Translations under genes and position numbers: made by a program
Source of the DNA: Drosophila miranda
Lineage: Eukaryota > Arthropoda > Insecta > Diptera > Drosophilidae
DNA: 64,000 bases
NCBI RefSeq assembly: GCF_003369915.1
Contig: NC_046677.1
Location: 31,886,913-31,950,912 of the forward strand
Direction of reading: 5' to 3'
In this document: piece by piece, positions 10,350 to 22,700 of the stretch
Numbering within the stretch: the stretch's first letter is position 1
Layout of the letters: each line of letters begins with the position of its first letter
The notes under the pieces: model-generated
Told to the model about the DNA's origin: nothing
Databases searched by the model: none
What the model saw: the letters and a program-made list of their open reading frames with translations, nothing else

Positions 10350-10945
10350 CGTGTAGACAAATAATTCTTGCTAAGGCACGCTTCTAATTATTTACGTAAA
10401 TTTTCAATTGTTGTAAAAACTAGCTTGTTTTTTTCTTGCGGGGCGGTGAGATGACAGCTGGGGACCAGGGATGAAAGAACGCGACGACATACGTACGGTC
10501 ACACTAAACTAAAATATATGTGGAGGCAGTGTGGCGGTTCTGAGCACCCAACGAACCTACGGCAAACTTGGACAGCAAGCAGACGTGATTTAGAATTGTG
10601 ATAGTTTAATAACGAAGCAAATGTATATGCGAATTCTAACTTTCAAGTCGTGCACATAGTTTTTATAATTCGGTCACAGCCGGCACACTTTTCCTATATA
10701 GTGTGCCTGGAAACTTACTTCGAATTTCCTATGCTCTGAACACTTTTAGTATTTCAGTATATATTTCGATGAGCAAAAGTATAATTTTTCGGAAAGCCGC
10801 TTACGGTCACCTTGCAATTCCAAATCGAACCGCCATTATTGTTCGCCAAACAACCCACATCCAAATTTTAGAAACCGAACGGTGCTATTACTAGACCACT
10901 GGTTAATCATAATTGAAGTACGTGATAAACCCAACGTTTGCCAAA
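10350..10945. promoter_or_regulatory. cni/fzy divergent promoter region with an Ohler motif 1
   Basis: Non-coding stretch between two divergent start codons. CGGTCACACTA at 10496-10506 fits the fly core-promoter motif 1 (YGGTCACACTR), typical of ubiquitously expressed genes, in + orientation. Partial copies (CGGTCAC) occur near 10673 and 10804. An in-frame ATG at 10913 precedes the fzy start but is not in the family protein. Confidence 0.5.
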
Positions 10946-12670
10946 ATGTCTCAGTTCAATTTTGTGAGCGACTTGCAAAATGCTCTGATCATGCACGGCG
11001 AGACATGCGGACCTGCCCCGCGCTGGAAGAAGAAGATGGAGGCGTCCCTGAATGGAAGCCAGAATACGACACGCTCGGTATTGTCCGTCTCTTATAATAC
11101 CAGCTTCTCCGGCGTACAGGCTCCCACTAAGACGCCCGGGAAGAGTAGCGAAGGCAATACCAAGAAGTCGACAACGACGCCAACAAAGACGCCAGGCGGT
11201 GGCGATCGTTTCATACCGAATCGCGCGGCCACCAACTTTGAGTTGGCGCACTTTCTGGTAAGTGAAGAGAACCAGCAACTTCATTGATGGCCTCTCAAAA
11301 TGGCGTATTTCTTCTCTGAGCAGGTAAATAAAGACTGGGGCGAAAAATCTGATGAGGAGAATGACAAGGCCACCACTAGCAACACCAACACCAACAGCAA
11401 CGAGACCAATGTCCAGGCATCGGCCCACAAGGGAGAGCGACAGAAGCTTATCTCGGAGGTGGCCCAAGTAGCCGGCGACAGCAAAGGTGGTCGCATTTTG
11501 TGCTTTCAGAACAAGGCTCCAGTCGCACCAGAGTCGCACACGAATCCCCTGAAGGTGGTTTACTCCATCAAGACACCCATATCGACTAAGAGCGGTTCTC
11601 GTTATATACCAACCACTTCAGAACGTATCCTAGATGCTCCAGACTTCATTAACGATTACTGTAGGTTGCATCTGTCATCCCCTTAAAGCAATACTCAGTT
11701 CTGTCTTGTTTTTGTTACAGATCTAAATTTGATGGATTGGAGTGGTGACAACATCGTGGCCGTTGCTCTGGGCAGCTGTGTGTATTTGTGGAATGCTGCC
11801 AGTGGCAAAATTCAACAGCTGACCGAGTTTGAGGAGGGTGACTACGCCTGTTCGCTGTCCTGGATACAGGAGGGCGAAATCTTGGCCATAGGCAACAGCA
11901 CCGGTGCCGTTGAGCTTTGGGACTGCTCGAAGGTGAAGCGGCTGCGTGTGATGGACGGTCACAGTGCTCGCGTTGGTTCCTTGGCCTGGAATTCCTTCCT
12001 GGTTTCATCTGGCAGTCGCGATGGAACCATTATCCATCATGATGTGCGCTCGAGGCAGCACAAAATCTCCTCCTTAGCCGGCCATTCGCAAGAGGTATGC
12101 GGTCTGAAATGGTCAACCGATTTTAAGTACTTGGCCAGCGGCGGCAACGATAACCTGGTGAACGTCTGGTCCCTGGCCGGCAGCGGAGTGGGCACGGCCA
12201 GCGAGGCCCTCCACAAGTTCAATGAGCATCAGGCGGCCGTGCGTGCCTTGGCCTGGTGCCCCTGGCAGCCCAGTACCCTGGCCTCCGGTGGCGGCACTGC
12301 TGATCGCTGCATCAAGTTCTGGAACGTTAACAATGGCTCGCTGATCAAGTCGGTCGATTCCAAGTCACAAGTCTGCTCCCTGCTCTTCTCCCGACACTAC
12401 AAGGACCTCATCTCGGCCCATGGCTTTGCCAATAATCAATTGACTATCTGGAAGTATCCCACAATGGAGAAGCAGGCTGATTTGACGGGACACACGTCGC
12501 GTGTCCTGCAAATGGCCATGTCCCCAGATGGCAGCACTGTGATCAGTGCCGGTGCTGATGAGACATTGCGTTTGTGGAACTGCTTTGCCCCCGATCCACT
12601 GGCAGCCAAGAAGTCGGCCAGCGTCAACAGCAAGGCCAAGCAAAGCATGTTCCGACAGAGCATTCGCTAG
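10946..12670 (+). CDS. fzy: Fizzy (Cdc20), APC/C activator
   Basis: Three exons: 10946-11257, 11324-11660 and 11721-12670, giving 532 residues (D. melanogaster 526). The start MSQFNFVSDLQNAL is the known N-terminus. The C-box DRFIPNR is at about residues 87-93, followed by a Ser/Asn/Thr-rich spacer. WD40 repeats fill exon 3 (for example VYLWN, VELWD, VNVWS, IKFWN and LRLWN strand ends), and the protein ends in an Ile-Arg tail. Cdc20 proteins use the C-box and IR tail to bind the APC/C and the WD propeller to hold D-box and KEN-box substrates such as cyclins and securin; they are also the target of the spindle checkpoint. Compared with the D. melanogaster protein the linker has extra Asn/Thr residues. 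The gene converges on cact. Confidence 0.98.
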
Positions 12671-13230
12671 AACTGCACACTATTTAGCCTTAATCAGAAA
12701 CGTAATAACATTGTAGACTGTGTGTGTGTGCCGTTGACATAAGATATTTCCTTTTGCGTTTTAAGTTTAGCGTTATTTGCCATCCTTTGTTCATGGACTA
12801 GTAAATTATATATTAAATTGAATGCTTTACTTTATTTCCTGTTTGCGGTTTGTACCAAGGTAACGATATATATAGTTACTAGATGAAGGAGTTTGTCTAA
12901 TAATTTATTAAATTTAAGTTTCAATATGTATAAATAAAATGCCTGACATTCTGCATCCTTGTATGATTTATTTTCATTTTAAGTACTATTATGTGTGTGC
13001 TTTACATTCATTCCTTCGGTTGGGGGGCATGGGAGAACGTGTGTCAAAGATTATTGCATACATTTTACTTAATTTTGCAGTGGCAGGGGCAGGGGCAGGC
13101 AGGAACAGCAATTGAACCAGTTTGTTAAGTTTTGGAATTCGGGTTTTGTTTTTTGCGTTAATCGTATATGTGTATGTATGTATATTTTTAGGCTAAGTTA
13201 TGGGGTGGTATGTACAAGTGGTTAGGGCAC
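12671..13230. other. Convergent 3' UTRs of fzy and cact
   Basis: Non-coding. AATAAA at 12933-12938 on the + strand suits fzy. TTTATT at 12831-12836 and 12966-12971 (AATAAA on the minus strand) could serve cact, so the two transcripts may overlap at their tails. A GGCAGG-type repeat lies at 13080-13103. Confidence 0.5.
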
Positions 13231-13691
13231 TCAGGCAACTGTCATGGGATTGCCGCCGTTGTAGCTGACAAAGTAGCGCGGATCACCAAAGCGATCGTAC
13301 ATCTGCAAGTACACAAAAACGGGGTATAAACAATATAAGGTTTGTTAAATTACATATTTCAGTTGAAAATATGTATTTTTTGGGAAGACTATGTTATGTT
13401 AACCAAATAAAAAACAAGCAATTTTAACCAATAAAAGCAGCAAACAACAAACAATTTAACAACAAGAAACTAAATTATTAGGAGTAAACATACATTACAT
13501 TACATACCTTTTCCCCATTCATCATCTTCATAATTTAAAAAAAAGTGAATATTTGTTGTTGTTTTTTTTGTTTTTTGTTTTTAAGAGTAAAATATTTATT
13601 TTTTTCAGTCAGAACATGAAAACATCAATTAGATTTAGCTAACTTAGGGTATAGTAGAATTTATGGTTCCATAAAGAGTTAGATCTAGGCG

Positions 13692-13742
<51 letters not shown>

Positions 13743-16700
13743 TACAACAATTACAAACACACTGACATGCGCACACAGGCATACAAGAATACATAGTAGC
13801 AGATGTAGTAGGTGGATAGATAGATAGAGAGAGAGTTAAAGCAACGAGCATCAAGAGTTACACAGAACGACAGCTTATCAGAATAACCGCCTGGTTGTGC
13901 CACGCAAAGTGGTTACGGACATCAGCATATATCAGTATAAGTTATTGCAGTGTTTGTTCGTTACTTTGTTGGTTGGATCGTTATCTTATATACTTTGCAG
14001 GGTTTTTCTCTTCTTTCAATGGGCTCTACTAAAACATAGATCCCCTATCTAGATCGATGCTGCTAGTCTATTGATTGCTTTTTGTTTTGTTTTCTTTTTT
14101 GGTTAACAATACATAAATGTGACAACAGTTTTTACAGTTTCTAAACGGATTATTTCAACTGAATACCAGTTCAGCTTAAAGGATTTTCACATCCTTATAT
14201 TTGTTTTCATATAATCTTTTTGAACATTTTGGAAGCTGGTGGTGGTCCATGTTTCTTTCTTATGTTCTAGTTTTCTTTTGATTTTTCTATGAATTTATGC
14301 AGTCACGCTCACCTTCGTATCGTCTAGATCTTCAATATCGCTACTATCGTAATCACTATCGGGCGGCGTTACGGTCTCGGCGCCGCGTTTCTCGAGTATA
14401 TTCTGCATTCGGGATTTGTTCATGATGCACGCGAACTGGTAGGCCGTCAGGCCGGAGAAGGTGGCCGTCTCCAGATTGAGTTTCTCGCACTCGTCGAGCA
14501 GGAAATTGGCCAAATCCTCGTTGCAGCCCTCAATGGCAATGTGTAGAGGTGTGCGTCCCGATTTACCCTCCTATCAAATGATCCGAAAATATTCGAATTA
14601 GGCGAAATATTCTTTGTTAACAGAGAGTATATATGTATATGGACTTACCCTAGCGTTGATATCCGCTCCATGTGATACCAAAATGCGTAAAATGTCAATG
14701 TGACCTGCTTCGGCAGCCAAATGTACGCAGCGTTCGCCTAAAATACAAAAAAAAAGATATACATTTTGATTACAAAAATTGTTACATTTAAACAAGAGTT
14801 AGCTTTTAATTTTTTTTAAATAATTTTTATATTTCGTACTATTGGAGTGTCGCACCACTGTGCCCTGACAAAAGCTTTATTTATGAATGAAATGCGATCG
14901 ATCTCCTGCTCTCTCAAAGCTTTTGAGCCACCAAAAGCTCCCACTCTCCGAACGAACCGCTTTCAGTTGTAAAACAAGTAGCGTTTTATAATACGACTAC
15001 AAAAAAAAGCTTCGATTACGACAATGACCACTGGACGGAAGGGGTTTCCATGTGGGCTGGAGGGTAGGGTGCCAGCCAAGTGGAGGCTTTTGCCATATAA
15101 GACAATATGACAACGCGCGTTGACTTCGCATGTCTCTCACCGTGTGTGTGTGTGTGTTCATGTGTGATTGCCTGACGAGTGTCGAGTGCATGGGTGTGTG
15201 CGTTGAAAAACCCAAGAAATTCCCACAATAAAACAGCAGCAATAACACACACAATCACACACAGCAGACAGAGCACAACAACAATAACAATATCAACAAC
15301 AAAACCCAGCAGTGTTGGCTTTAAAGTTAACAAACCAACAAAAAAAACCTATACAAAGTTTGATTTTTTGGATTTCTGCTTCAGCAACAAGTTTGCTCAA
15401 GTTCAAATTGGTTTGAACACACTAGATACGAGATACGAGTATCTGATACACATACTAATATATAAATTGCTGAATTTGCAAATAATTTAATTGACATTTA
15501 AACTTAAAAAAGATTCCGAATATCAGTCGTTTATAAGTATACGAGTAAAAGATAGAAGAATAATAATTAAAAGTTGGCAAAGAACAGAAGGATACTCATG
15601 TAGAAAATACTTTATTTGCTGAACTTTTAACAAAATATATAAAGTCTATATGTATATCTATATAGCTTACATTTTTTATAGGAATTATTACTCAGAAATC
15701 AGCGCATTATGAAAAGACACTTTCAGAGACTGTAGCCTATGCTGCGGCAAGGGCCGCGGCTCTACTTTATGACCGGTGTGCAGTCACTATATACATACAT
15801 ATGTATGTATGTGAGCTTATGATTTATGTAATTTATGCAATATTATTTAAATGTCGTTTAGTATCGCTGGGGAAAAATTGACTTTTTTCAAGAAAAATTT
15901 CATCAAAAATTGTATGTGTTGGATTTTATCTGTTTCTATTTTTCTTTAAATTCCTTTTTTACATGTTTTTTTTCTATTCTCCCGGCAGTTCTTGAAGATA
16001 ATTAACCAAAAACAAAAACTTTATACCTTGCATTGCTACTATATACTACTATAAATCTAGAAATACGCCTTTCTTTCGTCTGATCTCTCCATACTTCAGC
16101 AGTTGCTGTCTTCCCCCTACTAGAATCATCGAATCAGTCTCTCATTCTTAAATTGAGCCGTTTACTGCTCGGTATCGCTGTGGTCCGTCTCTCGTCTCGC
16201 ATACAGATTATTGTAGTAAAAAAAACGTTGAAAAATAAAGGCGGATTGTTTAGTTTTTTGTTTGTATTCAATGCCTGGGCTTTTGCTTGATTTTATGGCT
16301 TTATGATTAGTTGACGTAGTCTTTTGGCTTTGCCTGGTTTTGCTGCTTTTATTTTTTGCGGCTGGCTGGCTACACGTGCTGTTGATTGACTTTCACACAC
16401 AAACAGCAGTCGGCCGGTCGGACCCCCTATTTGCATAATACCCCTTCGCCCTGCCAACACTTGTAGGAGGAAGATCGGAGATTTCCGCAAAGAATTTGTT
16501 TTTGCTTGAGAACACAGTCACAGTCTCTAAGCTTTGACTGTGACTACGATTAGTATTTAGGGAAATGCAGTAATGGTCAAAGTTGGAGATTTATGAGTCA
16601 GTCGAATCCTAGAAGCGATAGCGACAGGCTCTAGCCATGAACTTGAGTCATCAAATCAGGAGGTTATCAGAAAGAAAGATTAAAAGAAATAGATCATAGC

Positions 16701-19700
16701 ATATACAAAAACCAGACCAGTACCTTTTTACGTTTCCAGTTCCGAATTTTCTCTCTCGACTGAAGAAAGAGGTAAAGAAAGCGGCAGTGGCTGCTCAAGA
16801 AACTCAAAACTCTACAGTCCAGTTTTTTCTTTCTTTTTTTTTTTGTTGGTTTTGTTTTATTTCGGACTCGTCGACTACGATGATGGGGAGGTTTACAAAA
16901 GCAACAATTGTGTCACAAGCTTTAAAAATAAACGATGACAACATGAAGTTTTTTTGTGTGTGTGTCTGTGTGTGTGCTGTTCCAAAGCTCGACTAACTAA
17001 AAGGAGAAGCAGCTAAGACTAGCCGATTGAGAGACAGAGAGATGAGGCGACCAGGCGGCTGTAAAAGACAGAGCCCAGTCCTCAATTCAATTGTTGTTGC
17101 AAAGCTGCTCGGATCTCGGATTTCGGATTTCGGATCCGAGCAACGTGCCAATCGTTAGCATACGATTAAAGATGGGTAGTAGGCAACCAACCTAGAGATA
17201 TAGCAACTTGGAGGTATATATGGTAGTTATTAATAGACACACAAACAGTCACATGTATACATACATGCACATACATATGTATATAAAACATGAAATATGA
17301 AACACAAAAGTTTGTTTCAAACTTTGTTTTGGGAATTCCCCCGCAACCGCCGCTTTGGCTGCGTCACAAAAATCACCATAAAAAATTTTTAATCCGTTCC
17401 ATGATTTTTTCATTATTTTGGGAGGGGAACCTGCCAACAAGTCTGTGAGATATTGGGCACCGAAAAACCTGACATCAGCTAATATAATGCTAATCGAATT
17501 GGTGAGGTGAGGTGAGCGTTTGCGGAGCGTTTAGTAACCGTTATGCAATCGTATTGAGAACTGCGCAGAAAACCCCATGGGAAATTCTATTTGTCGAGCA
17601 CTCGAACACAAAATGCCACTGCACCTCCACTTCATGCCACTACCAGGCCAGTACTTAATGCCTATTTACACAGGCGTTGGCGTCCGGCGACCGGCGACCT
17701 TATGTTAACTGTTATATTGTGAGAAAAACCCAAAAACGGCGCAGTTAAAAGTACTCCATAAGTCAGCCAAAAAGTCGCCGCAAAGTTCATAAATTTATTG
17801 ACAGCCCGCAAATATTAAACACGATGTTGATGTTGCTGGCAGGCAGGCTGTTGTTGTCTTTCGTTTAAATTTAATTAATTGTGCTTATTGTTGAAGCAGG
17901 CATATCTCTGAGATGGGATCTGTTTTTTTTTTTTTTTTGTTTTGTTTCGTTGCTACAACGGGTTTTGTTGTAGCAGTAGTAGTAGAACCCTCCACTCCAC
18001 TGCACTCCACTCTGCTCCGCACGAATGTATTTGTCCTTCAGGGCAACTGTGGGATATCATGGCGGTTCATTGATTCATAATTATACATTTATGGAATTCA
18101 ACTTATTCCTAATAAAAGATTATTCAAACATTTATTGGAATGTTCGCTTTTGTTCGCTTTTGTTTCGGCGACGCAATTAGATGTTGGAATTCCCATGATC
18201 GAAACGGCCATCGGCCAGTCCTGTCAGTCAGTCCGGTGACAATCCTGGTGGGATCGATAAGCTTAATATCCAGTCATTATTACTATTTGTATTATTTTTG
18301 TATTCCTAATAAAAGATTATTCAATCCCCTGGCAGGATGTGGTATAGACAAGTATCGATAGGCCTGGTATTCATTGGTGCTCTGGGAATTCCTCAAACGT
18401 TTGATTAGAAATTGTAAAGTGGAGTAAACATTTTAGCAGCTGGGTTTTGAGTTTTCCCCCAAACGCGTGCCAAAGAAGGAAGGTACCAGGCCATTAGGGG
18501 AATTACCTGGCGGCCACCACAAAAACCCACAAAAAATATACGAAAAAGTCAGCTGTCCAAACAAGACACACAAAAGCATACAAAATGCACAGAAAAAAAG
18601 AAAAGATAGGAGAGGGTAAAAGACAATATCAAATTAGTAGTTTATTTACGAAAAGACTTCTGGGCGCCATTTGCCAATTTTTGAGTCGAAGTCGAACTTT
18701 CCCAACGTGAAAATGAACCGAATTGCAAGTGAAAAACCCCAGACCCAGACGACCGCCAAATGAAGCGAATCAACTCAAATAACAACGGCAACGGCAGCGG
18801 CAACGACAACGACAACGGCAACGACAACAACAACTATAACAAATGACATACAACGCGCACAATTTAGCACAATTAAAGCTGCGGATTTTCCATTCCATGA
18901 CGTTACTCTCCAACGACGACAACGACTGACTGACTGACTTGGCAATGAAAGTGTTTTGAAAGGCACTCAAGACTCAACTCAAGACTGAAGATCGGGAGTC
19001 GGCGATCCAAAGCCAGTTCCAGCCACCAGTCACCAGTCACCAGTCACCGGGTGGGTTATGTCAGCGATCCGCCACCGCCACCGTTGTTGACTTTCTTTTG
19101 AGCTACATTTTGTATTGGATCCGACCCGATCCGATTCGAATGCGGAATGCAAATACTTGGGGATCGTCAGCCACGTGTGGCAGGCAAAACGAAAGAAAAG
19201 AAAACACACACAAAACCCAGGTATAATAAGGCCGCAAATGGGGGGAATTTTGGGGGAAAATCCCACCTGAGCAACGGAGCCGCCATAGGTTTCCCATACA
19301 AGAGGTCACCCGTGCTACGCCATCCATGTCGGAGTGCGGCAGCAGTAGAGAGGGAGATCAGATCAACGTATAAGGGCTCGTCGGTATTTGTGCTGTTGGG
19401 GTCTTCCATCAGGCAGTAGTAGTATCATTCATAGTGCTTTCAATATTGCAATACTTAAACTTCCGTTGTTTTTGTTTTTTGTTGTTGAGCTCATGTTTTA
19501 AGCGGGGGAAAAAACGTACATTTTACTCATTGGATATGAACTACGAGTATTCATTGAAGACAAGCGAGTATAAATAATGGCAAAAACCAGGGGGGGAGAG
19601 AAACATTTCCGATGTTATTTATGAGATTTAACCATGTCCGGTGTAGATCTTAATTCTCATATGAGAGCGCCCATAGGGGTCACCAAACTGAACAGACAGT

Positions 19701-22700
19701 TTCTTTAAAGAGTTAAGCGGATAAGGCGGAAATGATACGATCAAACCGATTCATCAATCTGATCTACCCACGGAAATACGATCATTTTACACGTTTGCCA
19801 CAGCCAGCAGCTGCACAACAAAGCGGGAGAGGCCAGGCGCTGTCTCTGACTAATATGTTATTCATTAATGTAATAGATAGATGCCATAGATAGAATGTCA
19901 TGGAATCAAAAGTAAGTAAATAACTCCGACACCCCGACACAAAACAGGTTCTATAGATAGGATCGGGTAAGGCGCTATAGGTATCTACATATGTACATAT
20001 ATGTATATCGAACTATCTTTCTCTTTGTTTCTCATGCGTTCCTGTTTCTGTTCTAAGGTCCAGTCAGTCCCCCACAATCGACGATAATTAAGTTCCGATG
20101 TGGCAGTTATTAGTTTCAATCCATCATTAGGTGACTTCTTGAAAGGCATTTCCATTGTTCTGGCTACGTCAAAGGTTTATAGGATTGTTGGTTTTCCACG
20201 ACTTCCGTCAAGTCATGCCCTGATAGCGAATTCCTAACTGTCGTTAGTCGTTCATCGTCCACGGTTCAAAGAACAAACGACCGGATCGATCTTTTCGAAT
20301 ATCGATCACTTAATTCCACACACATACGGCATGGTATGGGGCGGCCCAAGATCATCGTAAATAAGGAATATTGAAATGGTAAAACCATTTGGCTGATAGC
20401 TAGTTATCTTCTTTTTTAATGGTAACAGGTACTGGCAATGGGAATCGGAATCGGGGCGTCGTACTCGTATAATCGCATAATAAACGACCACCATGGGGTT
20501 TTCCTGGCCGTCGGCTCTGATAACGGTACGACTGATTTCCCAGTTACCAAATGTCTGCTGACGATCGAACATCGGCTGGAATACACAGCTGGACGGTCGG
20601 ACATATCTCGTTTGCTTTGGCGTTGGCTCTGGAAAGCCGCCTTATCAATCGATTGTCGGGGGAAGTACGGAATTCAAGTGCCCAGCAACAGATTTGTGAT
20701 TCGAACTCTCATTTCTCTGAATGAACCGATATATGCATTTCACTTTTATCTGTATATTAACATGAATCCTAAGAATCAGCCTTCAGGCTCTCTCGAGAGA
20801 TAATTGGCATTGTTCCCAATGCAACATGCCACACATGCGGCACAAATGCTGCTTATTTCTTGGGGGGGGGAGGGGGGATTCCTTCAGATTCTGAAATTCC
20901 CTGCAACGCTACATTTGCAATAAAGCATAGGACGAGGGAGGTAATTTCCCTTGGGAAAATTTGTGGGAATACAAAAAAAAAAGATGCAGTATGTACTGCC
21001 CTGTAGCGTATTCTGGAAATTCATCCATCGATCCGGGGATTCAGTCGCTTCTTTACGTACAGATAAGCATACACTAGTATAGTACTTGGAAACGTCACAA
21101 TTACCATCCAGATAATAAAACATATATGTACATATATGTATATGTGTATAAAACGAGCATGTGGGCTCCTCTTCTCTCTTCCCTCTTTTCGATAACGAAT
21201 TCACACAATCAATCGATTACCCAAAATGGGGAAATTCTGCAATGGGACCCTCCATTCCATTGTCTGAAAGAGGGGAGCAGCAGAAGGCTCTCTGCTCTCC
21301 AACTATTAATAGAGCCTTGTCCTACGGGGGACTCCGATTGCGTGAGGTTATTTATAATCGAAATCCATTTTCATTTCCATTTCCCATTTTCCCGTTGCGT
21401 GCGTGCGTGCCTGCGTGCGAGTGCGAAGCGGTAATGAAGGGGCCCCCAAAATGGATTATAATCCCCGTAATTACAAAAATACTTGGGATTTCCCCACAAG
21501 AAAATCAGCACAAATATTTTAGCTTGAGCTTGAGGTTGAGGCTAGGAGAGTTCAAATGGTCTTCATTGATAACGAACCTTTCCCAATTTCCTCCACCAAG
21601 CGGATTTTTATACCCGATACTCAAAATGAGTATTGGGGTATATTAGATTTGTGGTAAAAGTGGATGTGTGTAACGTCCAGAAGGAATCGTTTCCGACCCC
21701 ATAAAGTATATATATTCTTGATCAGCATCAATAGCCGAGTCGATTGAACCATGTCTGTCTGTCCGTCTGTCCGTCCCCTTCAGCGCCTAGTGCTCAAAGA
21801 CTATAAGAGCTAGAGCAACGTTGTTTTGGATCCAGACTCTGTGATATGTCACTGCTACAAAAATATTTCAAAACTTCGCCCCGCCCACTTCCGCCCCCAC
21901 AAAGGACGAAAATCTGTGGCATCCACAATATTGCAGATTCGAGAAAACTAAAAACGCAGAATCATAGATAACGACCATATCTATCAGATTGCTGAATCTG
22001 GTTTAGATCAGATAATTTTTATAGCCAAAAGGAACAAATCAATTTGCAGTGGCTACGCAGCGCCCGACGTCACGCTCAGACTGATTTTCTGTCTCTCTCG
22101 CACGCACTCTTTGTCGTGTCGTTTAATATTAGCGGCGTCTGCCGGAGGAGAGCCATACTGACTAAGTATCGGGTATAACTGTAGAGTTGCGGTATCCGCA
22201 GCAACTCACAACGTTCCCCCTCGTTTCTTATCGATCGAAAATTCTTTTATTTGCTTAGGCTTTGTTTTTTTGGTAGATTCTTTTTAGGTCTCTATGGTGC
22301 CGTATTTGGCCATGAGCCAACCGGCCAACTCAACAAATGTTTCGCACTATTTTTAACATCAGTTTCTACATTTAAATGGAAAGGAATTTAGCAAAAAGCC
22401 CTTTAAATGGGGGTATAATATTAAATTAAGTCATTCTATTAATATCAGTGGGAGATTCATGAAGGTACGCTACGCTTGGGTTTCCAAGAAATAAGTACTC
22501 TGTCAAAACAAAAAATGTCTGATTTTACGCCTGATGAAATATCCAGAATTTCATGGAAATTACAGGATTATATTTTGACTTGGGGGCACTGGCACTGGAA
22601 CAAAAAATTGAACTTCGGTTCTAGTACATTTTGCGTGTGTGAATTCCCCACAGACTGACGTCAACTGGCTCGGGAGGGAGGAGGGCTGGAAGGCCGTTCT

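Noticed and set aside
13694..13737. CRISPR-like or tandem array
   Set aside because: It is a plain AC dinucleotide microsatellite in an animal genome.
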